Source: Nitrospiraceae bacterium
GTDB lineage: Bacteria; Nitrospirota; Nitrospiria; Nitrospirales; Nitrospiraceae
Assembly (NCBI GenBank): GCA_013140715.1
Contig: JABFSG010000063.1
Location: 1 to 55,908 of the forward strand
DNA length: 55,908 bases
Direction: 5' to 3'
Shown here: in pieces, positions 24,423 through 34,276 of the stretch
Numbering within the stretch: position 1 is the stretch's first letter
How the letters are laid out: each line of letters starts with the position of its first letter
Position numbers and translations under genes: made by a program
Notes under the pieces: generated by a model
Told to the model about the DNA's origin: nothing
Databases searched by the model: none
The model's input: only the letters and a program-made list of their open reading frames with translations

Positions 24423-25244
24423 ATGACAGGGCGAACTCTACTCTTGAGAAATCTGTTGCTCTTCGCAGTATTGGCGACAAGTGTTTTGGCAGCGCCATCG
24501 GTACAGGCGGCACCTGAGACCCTCACCATTGCAGCCGCCAACAGTCTGAGGGATGCATTTCGACAGATACTTCCGCTCTTCGAAGCATACAATAAGGACA
24601 TCAACGTGAGAGTCATCTACGGGTCGTCGAAAACCCTCACCAAACAAATCGAAGAGGGCGCACCAGTCGATGTGTTCCTGCCTTCGCAGGTTGAAGACAT
24701 CGAACAACTCGATAAAAAAGGGCTCGTCATTCAAGGCACAAAGCGCGTCTATGCCGGCACCTCGTTGGTCCTGATCGCCGGCCCCGAGTTTCCGGCGCCG
24801 ATCACGTCGGTCCAGGACCTTCGAACGACTTTGGTTCGGTTTATCGCCGTCGGCGACCCGAAAACCTCGTCGGTGGGAAAAGTGGCGGCTCAGTATTTCA
24901 ATCACAGCAAGCTCGATTCTCAACTGAAATCACAATTTGTCTATGGCGAGCATTCGCGAGCCGTCCTGGACCTGGTCGCCAAGGGCGAAGCCGACATCGG
25001 CGTCGTCTACCGGACAGACGCCGTCACGAATAAAAAGATCCGCATTCTCGATGAGGCACCAAAGGACTCGCACCAGCCGGTTCACTATGGAGTGGCCGCC
25101 GTCTGGACCGCCAGGAACATCCCGGCCGCAGGGGATTTCATCAATTTCCTGGAAACACCTAAGGTACAAGCCCTCTTACAAGACCACGGCTTCGACCGCA
25201 TCGCCCCGCAAGACGACCTCGCTCAACGGCAGGAGGGACAATAA
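24423..25244 (+). CDS. ModA-like anion-binding protein (second copy)
   Basis: 273 residues from the ATG at 24423, which follows AGGAGG; the earlier in-frame ATGs have no ribosome site. Signal peptide (LLLRNLLLFAVLATSVLAAP), then a ModA-type fold: LTIAAANSLRDAF, VIYGSSKTLTKQIEEGAP and DVFLPSQVEDI. The oxyanion Ser residues are present (AANS, GSS). No mod permease lies in this operon, so it may share the CysTWA membrane unit or feed the ModBC unit across the locus. Molybdate, tungstate or sulfate binding cannot be told apart here. Confidence 0.85.
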   Translation: MTGRTLLLRNLLLFAVLATSVLAAPSVQAAPETLTIAAANSLRDAFRQILPLFEAYNKDINVRVIYGSSKTLTKQIEEGAPVDVFLPSQVEDIEQLDKKGLVIQGTKRVYAGTSLVLIAGPEFPAPITSVQDLRTTLVRFIAVGDPKTSSVGKVAAQYFNHSKLDSQLKSQFVYGEHSRAVLDLVAKGEADIGVVYRTDAVTNKKIRILDEAPKDSHQPVHYGVAAVWTARNIPAAGDFINFLETPKVQALLQDHGFDRIAPQDDLAQRQEGQ

Positions 25245-25978
25245 TGATTCATCATCTGAACAATTTGACGGAGCGGTATGCCTGGTCGCTGCGCGCGCTG
25301 TTGATCATCGTCGGCATATTCCTCACGATCGGTTGCGCAAGCCAGCCTGTCACGTCGGTGAGAACAATCCTCGATGCGGGACTGAATACCGTCCGGGTGG
25401 AGTTGGACCCTGACTCCTCATCCAATGCACATCCTGTCACGCTGACGCCGGCGGAGGTCGGTACCTTGCTCCGGGGAGTCCGCGCATCGGAGCGGCGGAA
25501 TATCGTGCACCGCCTGCTGTTCGGTCAAGCCGACCGAACCAGGGCATTCCGAAAAGAAGAGATCGCCGTGTTGGCCGGGCCCCTTTCAACGGCGCTGGCT
25601 CTGGCTGAATCGACAGAACGTGTCTTTTTCAACTTAAGCCACGCCACGGATCAGGGAGATCAGGAAACCACCACGGGCTGGATTTCCATCAAAGGCTCGA
25701 TTCTGAACCTGACAATCAGCGGTGTGCACCTCCGGCACGGCCCGGGTCCCGACATCAGCAAGTACGAACGGCAACTGCCGAACATTCCGGAGACCTCGGC
25801 ATCGTATGACGTGCTGTTCGAGCCGGAGGAGTTTTTGGTCGAGGCCAGCTCGTCGGCCCGTTTCTGGGCGCCGGATCAGCGGGAGGAGTTGCAGATCCGG
25901 TATCAGGAGGCGCTTTCCGAGTTGACCGTTCAGCCAAGCCCTGAGCGTGGTGGAAAGAAACCATCATCACAGCCGTGA
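25244..25978 (+). CDS. Lipoprotein, unknown function
   Basis: 244 residues. Its ATG overlaps the stop of the ModA-like gene (TAATG). The N-terminal helix ALLIIVGIFLTIGCASQP ends in a lipobox (TIGC). The mature part has no known domain: a beta-rich middle (GWISIKGSILNLTISGVHL) and a polar C-terminal tail. It lies within an anion-import operon between two binding proteins and so probably works in the periplasm with them. Confidence 0.75.
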   Translation: MIHHLNNLTERYAWSLRALLIIVGIFLTIGCASQPVTSVRTILDAGLNTVRVELDPDSSSNAHPVTLTPAEVGTLLRGVRASERRNIVHRLLFGQADRTRAFRKEEIAVLAGPLSTALALAESTERVFFNLSHATDQGDQETTTGWISIKGSILNLTISGVHLRHGPGPDISKYERQLPNIPETSASYDVLFEPEEFLVEASSSARFWAPDQREELQIRYQEALSELTVQPSPERGGKKPSSQP

Positions 25979-26264
25979 TTGAACTGCAGCGAACGAGTGG
26001 CAGTAGGAATATCCTGCTGCCACTCATCGAACGACCAAAGGGATCCATGAGTATCCTTGTTGTCAGTGGCAATTCGGCCGAGATATTTCGGCAGCAAACG
26101 GGCGGCGGGCATGGGTACGAAACGCGCACGCCACGGGGGTCCGACACATCATGCCCCTTGGATTTGGCCCAATGGTTGAGCACACCATCGGCAACGGAGT
26201 CGATGGTCGAATGACAACATCTGTCTGATTATAGAAGCCCATTACGAATCGAAAGGACCGTACC

Positions 26265-27287
26265 ATGAATTTAAAGCCGTTCGCTCTCACGCTCGCACTC
26301 CTGACCGGAGCCGTGGCATTTGCTGCGTCTGTCCAGGCAGGGCAATCCACCTCGCTGCTCAACGTTTCGTACGATCCGACTCGCGAACTCTATCAGGAGT
26401 TCAACGCGGCCTTCACTAAACACTGGCTGGCCAAGACCGGCCAAACGGTCAGCATCAAACAGTCTCACGGAGGCTCGAGCAAACAGGCGCGCGCCATCAT
26501 CGACGGCCTGGAGGCGGACGTGGTGACATTGGCGTTGGCATACGATATCGATGCCATCTCCGAGAAAGCCGGGCTGCTTCCCGCAAACTGGCAGAGCCGT
26601 CTTCCTCACAACAGCGCGCCGTACAGCTCGACCATCGTGTTTCTGGTCCGCAAGGGCAATCCCAAGGGCATTAAAAACTGGGACGACCTGGTCAAGCCGG
26701 GAATCTCCGTCATTACCCCGAATCCTAAAACATCCGGTGTCGCCCGCTGGAACTACCTGGCCGCCTGGGGCTATGCGCTGAAACAGCCGGGCGGAGATGA
26801 CACGAAAGCGCAGGATTTTGTCCAGCGCCTCTTCAAGAACGTGCCGGTGCTCGACTCGGGCGCCCGCGGCGCGACGACCACTTTCGTGGAACGGGGCATC
26901 GGCGACGTCCTGATTAACTGGGAAAACGAGATCTTGTTGAGCACCAAAGGCACGGGAAAGGACAAGTTCGATATTGTCGTGCCGCCGGTCAGTATTCTGG
27001 CGGAGCCGACGGTCAGTCTCGTGGACAAGATCGTGGACAAGCGAGGCACCAGGCAAATTGCTCAAGCCTATCTTGAATATCTCTATTCGGAAGAAGGCCA
27101 GGACATTGCCGGCAAGAACTACTACCGCCCGCAGCTCCAATCAGTCGCCGCCAAGTATGCGACGGCGTTCCCGACGGTGGAACGGTTCACACTGCAAGAA
27201 TTCTTCGGGAACTGGCAGAAGGCGCACAAGACACACTTTGCCGATGACGGCACCTTCGATCAGATCTATCTGAAGGGGTCCAAGTAG
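26265..27287 (+). CDS. sbp: Sulfate/thiosulfate-binding protein
   Basis: 340 residues, family length. Signal peptide ([17 protein letters not shown]), then the Sbp/CysP signature [40 protein letters not shown] (the GGSSKQAR loop contacts sulfate), [20 protein letters not shown] and the C-terminal [18 protein letters not shown]. It captures sulfate in the periplasm for CysTWA. The gene starts 286 bases after the lipoprotein; that gap has no convincing frame. Confidence 0.95.
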   Translation: MNLKPFALTLALLTGAVAFAASVQAGQSTSLLNVSYDPTRELYQEFNAAFTKHWLAKTGQTVSIKQSHGGSSKQARAIIDGLEADVVTLALAYDIDAISEKAGLLPANWQSRLPHNSAPYSSTIVFLVRKGNPKGIKNWDDLVKPGISVITPNPKTSGVARWNYLAAWGYALKQPGGDDTKAQDFVQRLFKNVPVLDSGARGATTTFVERGIGDVLINWENEILLSTKGTGKDKFDIVVPPVSILAEPTVSLVDKIVDKRGTRQIAQAYLEYLYSEEGQDIAGKNYYRPQLQSVAAKYATAFPTVERFTLQEFFGNWQKAHKTHFADDGTFDQIYLKGSK

Positions 27288-27292
27288 AACCG

Positions 27293-28138
27293 ATGAGACC
27301 AATGGCATTGGTGTTAAAACAGCCCAGCGTCCTTCCCGGATTCGGGTTGACGCTTGGATTTGCGCTGTTCTATTTCAGCTTGATTGTGTTGATCCCCTTA
27401 AGCGGCCTCTTCATCAAGACAAGCACGCTTACATGGAGTCAATTCGTGCACACGGTGACGGAACCGCGTGCGCTGGCTTCCTATCGGCTGACATTTGGCG
27501 CGTCATTCCTGGGGGCCTTGATCAACGGCTTCTTCGGATCGGTGGTCGCCTGGGTCCTCGTGCGATACCGCTTTCCCGGGCGTTCGATCGTGGACGCGCT
27601 CGTGGACCTTCCCTTTGCCCTGCCGACAGCCGTGGCAGGAATCACCTTGACCGCCATCTATTCGTCAAACGGATGGATCGGGCAATATCTCGAACCGCTG
27701 GGTCTCAAAATCGCCTTTACACCACTGGGTGTCCTGGTGGCACTCACTTTCATCGGTTTGCCGTTCGTCGTGCGAACCGTACAACCTGTCCTACAAGATC
27801 TGGACAAGGAAGTGGAGGAAGCCGCCACGACGCTGGGAGCCAGTCGGTGGCAAACAGTCCGTGCCGTGATCATGCCGGAACTGTGGCCTGCCCTGCTGAC
27901 CGGCATGGCGATGGCATTCGCACGTTCCGTCGGAGAATACGGCTCGGTCATCTTTATCGCCGGCAATATGCCGCTCAAATCGGAGATCACACCGTTGTTG
28001 ATCATGACCAAGCTCGAACAATACGATTATGCCGGAGCCACCGCGCTGGGAGTCGTCATGCTGGTGGCGTCGTTTCTGCTCGTCCTCATGATCAATCTCC
28101 TTCAATGGTGGAGCAGCTCACGCCATACCGCTCGGTAG
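27293..28138 (+). CDS. cysT: Sulfate ABC transporter permease CysT
   Basis: 281 residues, about six membrane helices. The binding-protein-dependent permease loop is [21 protein letters not shown], and [16 protein letters not shown] is typical of CysT. Start ATG six bases after the sbp stop (a second ATG is at codon 4). Pairs with CysW to form the channel in the inner membrane. Confidence 0.95.
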   Translation: MRPMALVLKQPSVLPGFGLTLGFALFYFSLIVLIPLSGLFIKTSTLTWSQFVHTVTEPRALASYRLTFGASFLGALINGFFGSVVAWVLVRYRFPGRSIVDALVDLPFALPTAVAGITLTAIYSSNGWIGQYLEPLGLKIAFTPLGVLVALTFIGLPFVVRTVQPVLQDLDKEVEEAATTLGASRWQTVRAVIMPELWPALLTGMAMAFARSVGEYGSVIFIAGNMPLKSEITPLLIMTKLEQYDYAGATALGVVMLVASFLLVLMINLLQWWSSSRHTAR

Positions 28139-28148
28139 AAAGACACAC

Positions 28149-29057
28149 ATGTCAACAGAGATTGCAACCACAGTAAAAAACGAAGAATGGAAGGCCTCAT
28201 TGACCGGCGAAAGCACATGGGTCCGCTGGACGCTCATTGCTTTGGCTCTTGGATATTTGACGCTGTTCCTCTTCGTCCCGCTCGCAGCCGTCTTTGCCGA
28301 GGCATTGAAAAACGGGCTTGAGAGCTACTTCGCCCCGTTTCAGGATCCGGATACCCTGGTGGCCATTCGCCTCACATTCATCGCCGCAGCCCTGGCCGTT
28401 CCGCTGAATCTGGTGTTCGGGGTCGCCGCAGCCTGGGCCATCGCCAAATTCGAATTCATCGGGAAACAACTGCTCATCACCATCATCGACATCCCGTTGG
28501 CCGTATCCCCCGTGATCTCGGGATTGATCTATGTACTGCTCTTCGGAGCCCAGGGCTGGGTGGGCCCCTGGCTGATCGAGCACGACATCAAGATCATCTT
28601 TGCATTACCGGGCATCGTGCTCGCCACGATCTTTGTCACCGTTCCCTTCATTGCGCGCGAACTCATCCCGTTGATGCAATCGCAGGGACGGGAGGAAGAA
28701 GAGGCCGCGTTCACATTGGGCGCGTCGGGATGGCAGACCTTTATCCACGTCACGCTCCCGAATATCAAGTGGAGCCTGCTCTATGGCATCATCCTCTGCA
28801 ACGCGCGGGCGATGGGAGAGTTCGGAGCGGTCTCCGTCGTATCGGGCCATATTCGAGGGCTCACCAATACGTTACCGCTGCATGTCGAGATCCTGTACAA
28901 CGAATATAACGCCGTCGGAGCCTTCGCAGTAGCCTCGCTCCTCACCCTGTTGGCCATTGTGACGCTCATCGTGAAAACGGTCATCGAACGGAAATCCGGT
29001 CCCGCGCAATCAGCGCACGATCCTGCCTGGAGCCCGCAGCCTGGGAGTCCATCTTGA
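28149..29057 (+). CDS. cysW: Sulfate ABC transporter permease CysW
   Basis: 302 residues, about six helices after a polar N-terminal segment. The ABC-contact loop reads [21 protein letters not shown] and is followed by [19 protein letters not shown], both CysW signatures. It lies 10 bases after cysT and overlaps cysA, so the three are co-translated. Confidence 0.95.
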   Translation: MSTEIATTVKNEEWKASLTGESTWVRWTLIALALGYLTLFLFVPLAAVFAEALKNGLESYFAPFQDPDTLVAIRLTFIAAALAVPLNLVFGVAAAWAIAKFEFIGKQLLITIIDIPLAVSPVISGLIYVLLFGAQGWVGPWLIEHDIKIIFALPGIVLATIFVTVPFIARELIPLMQSQGREEEEAAFTLGASGWQTFIHVTLPNIKWSLLYGIILCNARAMGEFGAVSVVSGHIRGLTNTLPLHVEILYNEYNAVGAFAVASLLTLLAIVTLIVKTVIERKSGPAQSAHDPAWSPQPGSPS

Positions 29058-30130
29058 GTATTCAAGTCGAACATGTCACGAAACGATTCGGCACGTTCAC
29101 TGTTCTGAATGACGTGAGTCTTCACGTACAGACAGGTGAACTCATCGCGCTCCTCGGCCCCTCCGGTTGCGGCAAGACCACTCTACTCAGAATTCTGGCA
29201 GGATTGGAAAGACCCGACGAGGGGAAAATTCTCCTGCATGGTAACGAGGTCACGGATCGGCAGATCACCGACCGTCGCGTTGGATTCGTCTTCCAGCATT
29301 ACGCGTTGTTTCGGCATATGACCGTCGCAGAAAACGTCTCGTTCGGGCTACGAGTGCTTCCCAAGGCGCAACGGCCCTCTCCTGACAAGATCCAGAAGAA
29401 GGTCAATGACTTGCTCGCATTGGTGCAGTTGCAGGCGATGGCCGACCGCTACCCGAACCAACTTTCCGGTGGACAACGTCAACGAGTGGCCCTGGCCAGA
29501 GCGTTGGCCGTGGAACCGAAAATGCTCCTGCTCGATGAACCCTTTGGTGCGCTGGATACCAAAGTCAGAAAAGAACTGAGACGCTGGCTCCGGCGACTCC
29601 ACGACGAACTGCACATTACCAGCATCCTTGTGACGCATGACCAGGAAGAAGCCTTAGAAGCGGCGGACCGTGTCGTGGTCATGCACCAAGGACGCATCGA
29701 GCAAGCCGGCACACCTGAGGAGGTCTACGAACACCCGGCGACGCCGTTCGTCTACCGGTTTCTTGGCGATGTCAACGTGTTTCATGGCCGGATTGCTCAC
29801 GACGAGACCGTGCACGAAGAGATGGAGAGGGAACTTCCCCCAGGGGCAGACTCATCGGGCGAACACGAAGTCACCTTTGTCCGCCCACACGATCTGGAAC
29901 TCAGTCCGACCAGAACCACGACGGCACAACTAGAAGCAACCGTGCGATTTGTCATCGCCGCAGGGTCGCGAGTCCGGATCGAGCTGATGTCGAAGGACTC
30001 GTCACAGACCATCGAAGTCGAACTCACCAAGGAGCGCTATCGGGAGTTGAAACTTCGCCAAGGCGATGTAGTCTTTGTGCACCCGAAACAGCAACAGACA
30101 TTCAGAATGCCAGGACCCTCATCAGGATAA
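29054..30130 (+). CDS. cysA: Sulfate ABC transporter ATPase
   Basis: 358 residues, starting at a TTG (29054) that overlaps the cysW stop. Walker [13 protein letters not shown] signature [15 protein letters not shown], Walker [13 protein letters not shown] and the switch His ([10 protein letters not shown]) are in place. A regulatory TOBE-like region (residues 240-350) has FVRPHDLEL. Drives sulfate or thiosulfate import; last gene of the operon and convergent with a PilZ gene. Confidence 0.95.
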   Translation: MSIQVEHVTKRFGTFTVLNDVSLHVQTGELIALLGPSGCGKTTLLRILAGLERPDEGKILLHGNEVTDRQITDRRVGFVFQHYALFRHMTVAENVSFGLRVLPKAQRPSPDKIQKKVNDLLALVQLQAMADRYPNQLSGGQRQRVALARALAVEPKMLLLDEPFGALDTKVRKELRRWLRRLHDELHITSILVTHDQEEALEAADRVVVMHQGRIEQAGTPEEVYEHPATPFVYRFLGDVNVFHGRIAHDETVHEEMERELPPGADSSGEHEVTFVRPHDLELSPTRTTTAQLEATVRFVIAAGSRVRIELMSKDSSQTIEVELTKERYRELKLRQGDVVFVHPKQQQTFRMPGPSSG

Positions 30131-30197
30131 CGGAATGCCGATGGAGCACATATGCCCTCAGCTCTTCATTATTGAGATGAGGTGAGCGACTGGCAGA

Positions 30198-30611
30198 TTA
30201 AGGCGTTCTATCTGAGCGTATGACTAACGCCTGGTTTGTTCGATTGATCAATTCCGGCATCTCGCTTCTCACTGCACGGGCCTTTAACAGACCGATCAGT
30301 TCAACCCGTAGTGTGGTATTGAGACGTTGCCGGGCTTCAAATGGCAGACTTAGAAACTCCACTCCAAACTGTTCGCCCTGAACCCATTTAACCGTGCCGA
30401 GTTCGATCGACAGCGCCGGCGTCTGATTTGGAAGCAGGACACTCACTCGCACCTCGCTGCCGCAGAGAACCTCTCGGTCGCACAGGATAGAGCATCCCAT
30501 CAGCGACAGATTGGTCAGAACCCCTTCGCCGACAAACGGGGCCCCGCCGAAAATGACGGGATAGTGGAGTGGGAACCGATGATAGGTCCGGGAATAATGT
30601 GGGAGCGCCAT
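30198..30611 (-). CDS. PilZ-domain protein
   Basis: 137 residues from the ATG at 30611 (GGAGG 5 bases upstream; one more ATG directly before it is also possible). A PilZ domain fills most of it: RTYHRFPLHYPVIF carries the RxxxR-type start (here weakened), followed by GVLTNLSLMGCSI and GTVKWVQGEQFGVEFLSL. PilZ domains bind cyclic di-GMP, but the classical RxxxR and D/NxSxxG are only partly met (NLSLMGC), so binding is uncertain. No other domain. Confidence 0.8.
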   Translation of the reverse strand: MALPHYSRTYHRFPLHYPVIFGGAPFVGEGVLTNLSLMGCSILCDREVLCGSEVRVSVLLPNQTPALSIELGTVKWVQGEQFGVEFLSLPFEARQRLNTTLRVELIGLLKARAVRSEMPELINRTNQALVIRSDRTP

Positions 30612-30681
30612 CATAACCTCCGTGACGTCGGATTGTACCGAGGTGCGCAGGCTAGCGGTATCCCACCTTAGGAGGGGGCTC

Positions 30682-32247
30682 TCATACTGTACCCAACCGT
30701 ATTGGTCCGTAGGTCTGGCGAGCTTGCTGGAGTTCCTTCATGTGGCGGCGGAGGGCCGGCCCGAATGCAGAGGTAAGGACTGCCTTTCTGTGAGGCGCGA
30801 TGGTGCGTTCGACTTGCTCGATCGATTCAACCAACTGTTTGAACAGCCGTTGGCCTGAGCCGGTGAGCCATTTGAGATGCCAGCCGGCATACTCCAAATC
30901 CTGGATCGAATAGCGGACGGATTCCACCTCCTCAAGACAGCGAAAACGGGCGCGCTGAAGATCGCGGGAGGTCAGCCCCGCTCGCTTCCACCGGGCCGAT
31001 CCACCAGCCCCAGACGCCCAGGTCGATAACCGCTCAAACAGCAGCGCCCCCACCGTGAACGTAAATGCCGCGTGCAAAATACCCCTGAGCGGACGCAGAC
31101 TTCGGCGCCAGGGAGAATAGAAGATTTGCTGGTTGCGATCTCCGTGAAAGAGAATCTGTTTCCGCAATAAAAGATTGAGATGGTGATGGCTATTCTCGTG
31201 AATCAAATCATCGATCAGATCGAGATCGTCCCGGTCGAAGCAATTAATAAAGGATAGTCCAGGACGGTGGCGATAGCTGAAACTGACGACGCCCTTGGCC
31301 TTGAGCGGGACAATCCGAGCGGTCAAGAGTGAGAGGATCTCCTGTCCTTCCGGCCAGGCCTCTCGTACGATGGTCCATGCCAGCCCGATTCGAGAAACCT
31401 GATCAGCTGAGGTAGGGTCCACCCTGCGAGGTTGGCGATCTTTCCCGTAGACGAGCGAAGGCCCGACTGTGACGGCTCCAGATGAAGTCTCCGCTGCCAC
31501 AACTGCCGGGAGATGCTTCCAACTCCATTGCAACCGATTGCTTCGCATCGTGCAGAGAGGCGTCACCAATCGTCCAATCCTCAGAGACAGTTCGCGAGGC
31601 TGGATGAGAATGGTCGCCTGGCCGGACGATTGCCTGAGGGCGCTCTTTATCGATGGAGGAGCCTCGTAGACATCGCCCGCCATCCCCACAGTCATCGTTC
31701 CCGATATTTCTCCCCGCTCGACGTTGTGGCCGAGATGTGCCTGTACGGTCCAGGACGAAATCTTGCGGGAGGCGCACCACTGCATCGGAAGTCCCGGCAC
31801 AAGACAAAGCGATTCCTGAATCAGCTCCTGAGTCAGCCTTCTGCAGAGTCCATGCAGTCGCCGTTCGAGTCCCGAGGCCTGCGGGACTCCGCGCGGGAAC
31901 AGATCGTCCAGATAACTGTTTTCGAAGAACTTCTCCTGACACTCGACAAACAACTGAGCCGCGAATTCACGACGATTCTGCTCTCCTCGAATCTGTCGCA
32001 GCAGATCGATGAAATATACGAGGTCGTTCAGCGCCTCGATCCAGCCGACGACTTTCCAGTGGTCATAGGCATCCCGTTCGAGCGCTTGCCTCAGGAACCT
32101 GAAATATGCGACGGGTAACGACAAGGATTTCGCAACATCTGCATATTGGCTTTCCAAATCCAGACAGAGGTCGTCCAAAAGATGTTTCATCGACAGGCGA
32201 AACTCTTCCTGAAGGCGAGTGAGCAAGGGCAGATCGAGTAACGGCAT
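30682..32247 (-). CDS. HExxH protein of the peptide beta-hydroxylase type
   Basis: 521 residues from the ATG at 32247 (the frame opens upstream with a TTG at 32307, which has no support). The key stretch LIDDLIHENSHHHLNLLL has H350-E351-xx-H354, followed by PWRRSLRPLRGILHAAFTF. This combination, with the PWR...RP.xG.xHxxxxF block, is what I know from the HExxH domain family now described as 2-oxoglutarate/Fe-dependent peptide hydroxylases in some RiPP clusters. Most relatives are metal enzymes of unknown substrate. No signal peptide. Downstream PilZ and upstream lipoprotein genes do not suggest a RiPP cluster. Confidence 0.75.
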   Translation of the reverse strand: MPLLDLPLLTRLQEEFRLSMKHLLDDLCLDLESQYADVAKSLSLPVAYFRFLRQALERDAYDHWKVVGWIEALNDLVYFIDLLRQIRGEQNRREFAAQLFVECQEKFFENSYLDDLFPRGVPQASGLERRLHGLCRRLTQELIQESLCLVPGLPMQWCASRKISSWTVQAHLGHNVERGEISGTMTVGMAGDVYEAPPSIKSALRQSSGQATILIQPRELSLRIGRLVTPLCTMRSNRLQWSWKHLPAVVAAETSSGAVTVGPSLVYGKDRQPRRVDPTSADQVSRIGLAWTIVREAWPEGQEILSLLTARIVPLKAKGVVSFSYRHRPGLSFINCFDRDDLDLIDDLIHENSHHHLNLLLRKQILFHGDRNQQIFYSPWRRSLRPLRGILHAAFTFTVGALLFERLSTWASGAGGSARWKRAGLTSRDLQRARFRCLEEVESVRYSIQDLEYAGWHLKWLTGSGQRLFKQLVESIEQVERTIAPHRKAVLTSAFGPALRRHMKELQQARQTYGPIRLGTV

Positions 32248-32281
32248 AGGGAGACAGGCTCCGAGATACAGACGGCAGACT

Positions 32282-32383
32282 CTACCGGAGAAGCCTGCGC
32301 GCTGCAATATAGTCTGTCAGGGTGTGGAGAAACTTCGTCGGCAAGAGATCCTGAAACAGACTGGGAGTGAAGTCACGGGGCAA
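32282..32383 (-). CDS. Possible 33-residue peptide upstream of the HExxH gene
   Basis: A TTG-started frame, too short for routine gene calling, gives a protein-like peptide containing FTPSLFQDLLPTKF and LTDYIAARRLLR. No ribosome site is visible, and it ends 35 bases before the HExxH start. It could be a short leader or precursor, a remnant of a longer gene, or chance. Confidence 0.25.
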   Translation of the reverse strand: MPRDFTPSLFQDLLPTKFLHTLTDYIAARRLLR

Positions 32384-32474
32384 AGAATGGTGGAGGTTCG
32401 AGGCTGAAGGCTGAAAGCGAATGAAGATACGGTTCTTTGACCTGTTGCATTGTGTGGCGGACTCTTAACAAAGG

Positions 32475-33320
32475 TCACTCGATAGGCGTCAATGTTGCAG
32501 ATGGACGATTGACCTTTCTCCGCTTCTCCTTGTTCGGCAAGTAGCCGAGCTCATCAAGGTGCAACACTTTGACATGCTGCATCACATGATGGGTAAAGTC
32601 GGTCTGTACGTATGTGTTCTGTGAGGGCGTAGAGCCTTTTGCCAGCACGAAAGGCAGTTCATCCTTCCAGAGCAGATGCCCCTCGCGATTGAGCAGATAC
32701 AGATAGAGGCGTCGTGAACCCTCTGCTTTCCGCCCCCAGTCGCTCGGATGGGAAGATGATTCGGCTATTCGGCTGACGAGAATGGTATCGACACCCAAGT
32801 CTCGCGTGACTTCTTTGGCCAGGATACTGCGATCTGCATCATCAGCGTTTCCCGAACGGAAATCGGCAACAGTACCTTCAGCCGAGGCGGTCGGAAGCGA
32901 TTCGACGCGCAATGCAGTTTCCTGTTGCAACAAAGTTGCAAGCCGCACACCCATTTCAGGGTCCCCCTCAACCGGGAGAACCGCAACACTCGTCACCTTG
33001 GAATTGAAAACCGCATCGCCCGATTGGTCCCGTTTCGCCACCCAAGATTTCTCAAACTGCCCGAAACTCACATGGCCGCTCGTCTCTGCATTCACTGCCA
33101 CTTGTCCCACCCAAGATTCTTCGAACGACCCGACGGTTCCATTGCTATTTCGCATGGTATCTACCGCCACCAGTGCTACCCAGGCCCCGGCGAGACAACC
33201 TTGCAGCAACAAAGATCCTGCCACAACCAGGCTCAGACTCAAGACACGCGTCCAATTACATCGATTGCCGGCTCCGGCTGCCCGCAGACCTAGACTTTCT
33301 GTCCTCGAATCGAATTTCAT
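32475..33320 (-). CDS. Lipoprotein with duplicated F-E-x-S-W-V motif
   Basis: 281 residues from the ATG at 33320 (GAAAGG just upstream). A basic N-terminal stretch and the helix VLSLSLVVAGSLLLQGC give a lipoprotein signal. Two copies of a short motif follow, GSFEESWVGQVAVN and GQFEKSWVAKRD, 25 residues apart. The rest resembles periplasmic alpha/beta proteins (VAVLPVEGDPEMGVRLATLL, LGVDTILVSRIAES), near the pattern of GNA1162/CsgG-like lipoproteins that open with VAVLPV. Role unknown; outer-membrane location is likely because no Asp follows the Cys. Confidence 0.7.
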   Translation of the reverse strand: MKFDSRTESLGLRAAGAGNRCNWTRVLSLSLVVAGSLLLQGCLAGAWVALVAVDTMRNSNGTVGSFEESWVGQVAVNAETSGHVSFGQFEKSWVAKRDQSGDAVFNSKVTSVAVLPVEGDPEMGVRLATLLQQETALRVESLPTASAEGTVADFRSGNADDADRSILAKEVTRDLGVDTILVSRIAESSSHPSDWGRKAEGSRRLYLYLLNREGHLLWKDELPFVLAKGSTPSQNTYVQTDFTHHVMQHVKVLHLDELGYLPNKEKRRKVNRPSATLTPIE

Positions 33321-33735
33321 ACAGGGACCTTTCAGCAAGAGAAATGCCTGCTGAAGAAAGACTTACACAGGTGTTCCAACCTGTCGAGTTATTTACGGTT
33401 CTCGACAGACCGGCGGGAATAACCCCTACCCAATCCCATTGATTGAGGGTTGAATACATACAGCGCCACGAACAAGATGGAACGCCGAAAACCAGCCAGA
33501 ATTATTCATGAATGTCGGCGCGGATGCCGAACGAGAGAAACTTCGCAGGCAAGAAACCCAGACCACTCAGCAAACGCTCATGAATCGTCCTGGCTAGGAA
33601 AGAGAATCAATACGACAGCAGATGCTGTGTGCGGGATCGAAACCTTATGGACCGGATGTCGAAAGCACCCTAAGTAATCAGCGCCCCCCGGCATTGCCTG
33701 GATGACCGGCACCGATCCTATAGATGCACACTGCT
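33321..33735. other. Gene-free region with partial E2-like end
   Basis: About 410 bases. AATTATTCATGAATGTCGG near 33500 resembles the terminal repeat of element E2 but has no partner or core, so it may be a decayed end. No convincing coding frame. Confidence 0.4.
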
Positions 33736-33951
33736 TTACGCGACGCGACGGAGTCGCGGCACAGCTGTTTTTGTCTCAAGTAGCCGCGAAGCTCCCGCCT
33801 GCTGGATCATCCGATGCTTCTGGATGAGCGGATCGACAATGTTCCCGCATGATACACATCGCCACCCCTTCATCCACATCGGAATACTGCTCTCCATCAT
33901 GTCGATCAGGTTGTCGGCAACCATGAAACCATTGCACTTGGTGCACTGCAT
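33736..33951 (-). CDS. Small zinc-ribbon protein
   Basis: 71 residues. Two Cys pairs (MQCTKCNGF and WRCVSCGNIVDP) 30 residues apart make a zinc ribbon. Two hydrophobic stretches between them (LIDMMESSIPMWMKG) are unusual. AGGAGG lies six bases before the ATG. Stand-alone proteins of this type are widespread and unstudied; DNA or RNA binding is a guess. Confidence 0.75.
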   Translation of the reverse strand: MQCTKCNGFMVADNLIDMMESSIPMWMKGWRCVSCGNIVDPLIQKHRMIQQAGASRLLETKTAVPRLRRVA

Positions 33952-34276
33952 GGAGTCCTCCTCCTGTTCAGGCTAGAACCACGCCCATTCCCCTTCCAAG
34001 CTTAGCAGACGTGTGGCTAGCCGTTTACCCGCATCATGTAGCAATCGCGGTGCCACGATGCTGATGACAACTGCTTGCGTGTTTTAGCGGTGAATCGTAG
34101 AGTGGAGTCGGATCGAATCCGGTCTGAACCGCTTCCACCTGCGACAGATTGGTCCCATGCGGCAAAAATGATCCGATCCGGAAGCCAAACCAGCCGATGG
34201 CCTGAACGACAAGTTTCCTCATTCGTGGTACGTCAACGCTGGATTCTTCAAATACAACGGTCGATCTAGGGAAATT
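33952..34276. other. Intergenic region before rqcH
   Basis: 325 bases between two divergent genes. A 62-codon minus-strand frame (34034-34222, beginning MRKLVVQAIGWFGFR) has some protein-like look but no ribosome site, so I leave it uncalled. No repeats or hairpins stand out. Confidence 0.35.
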
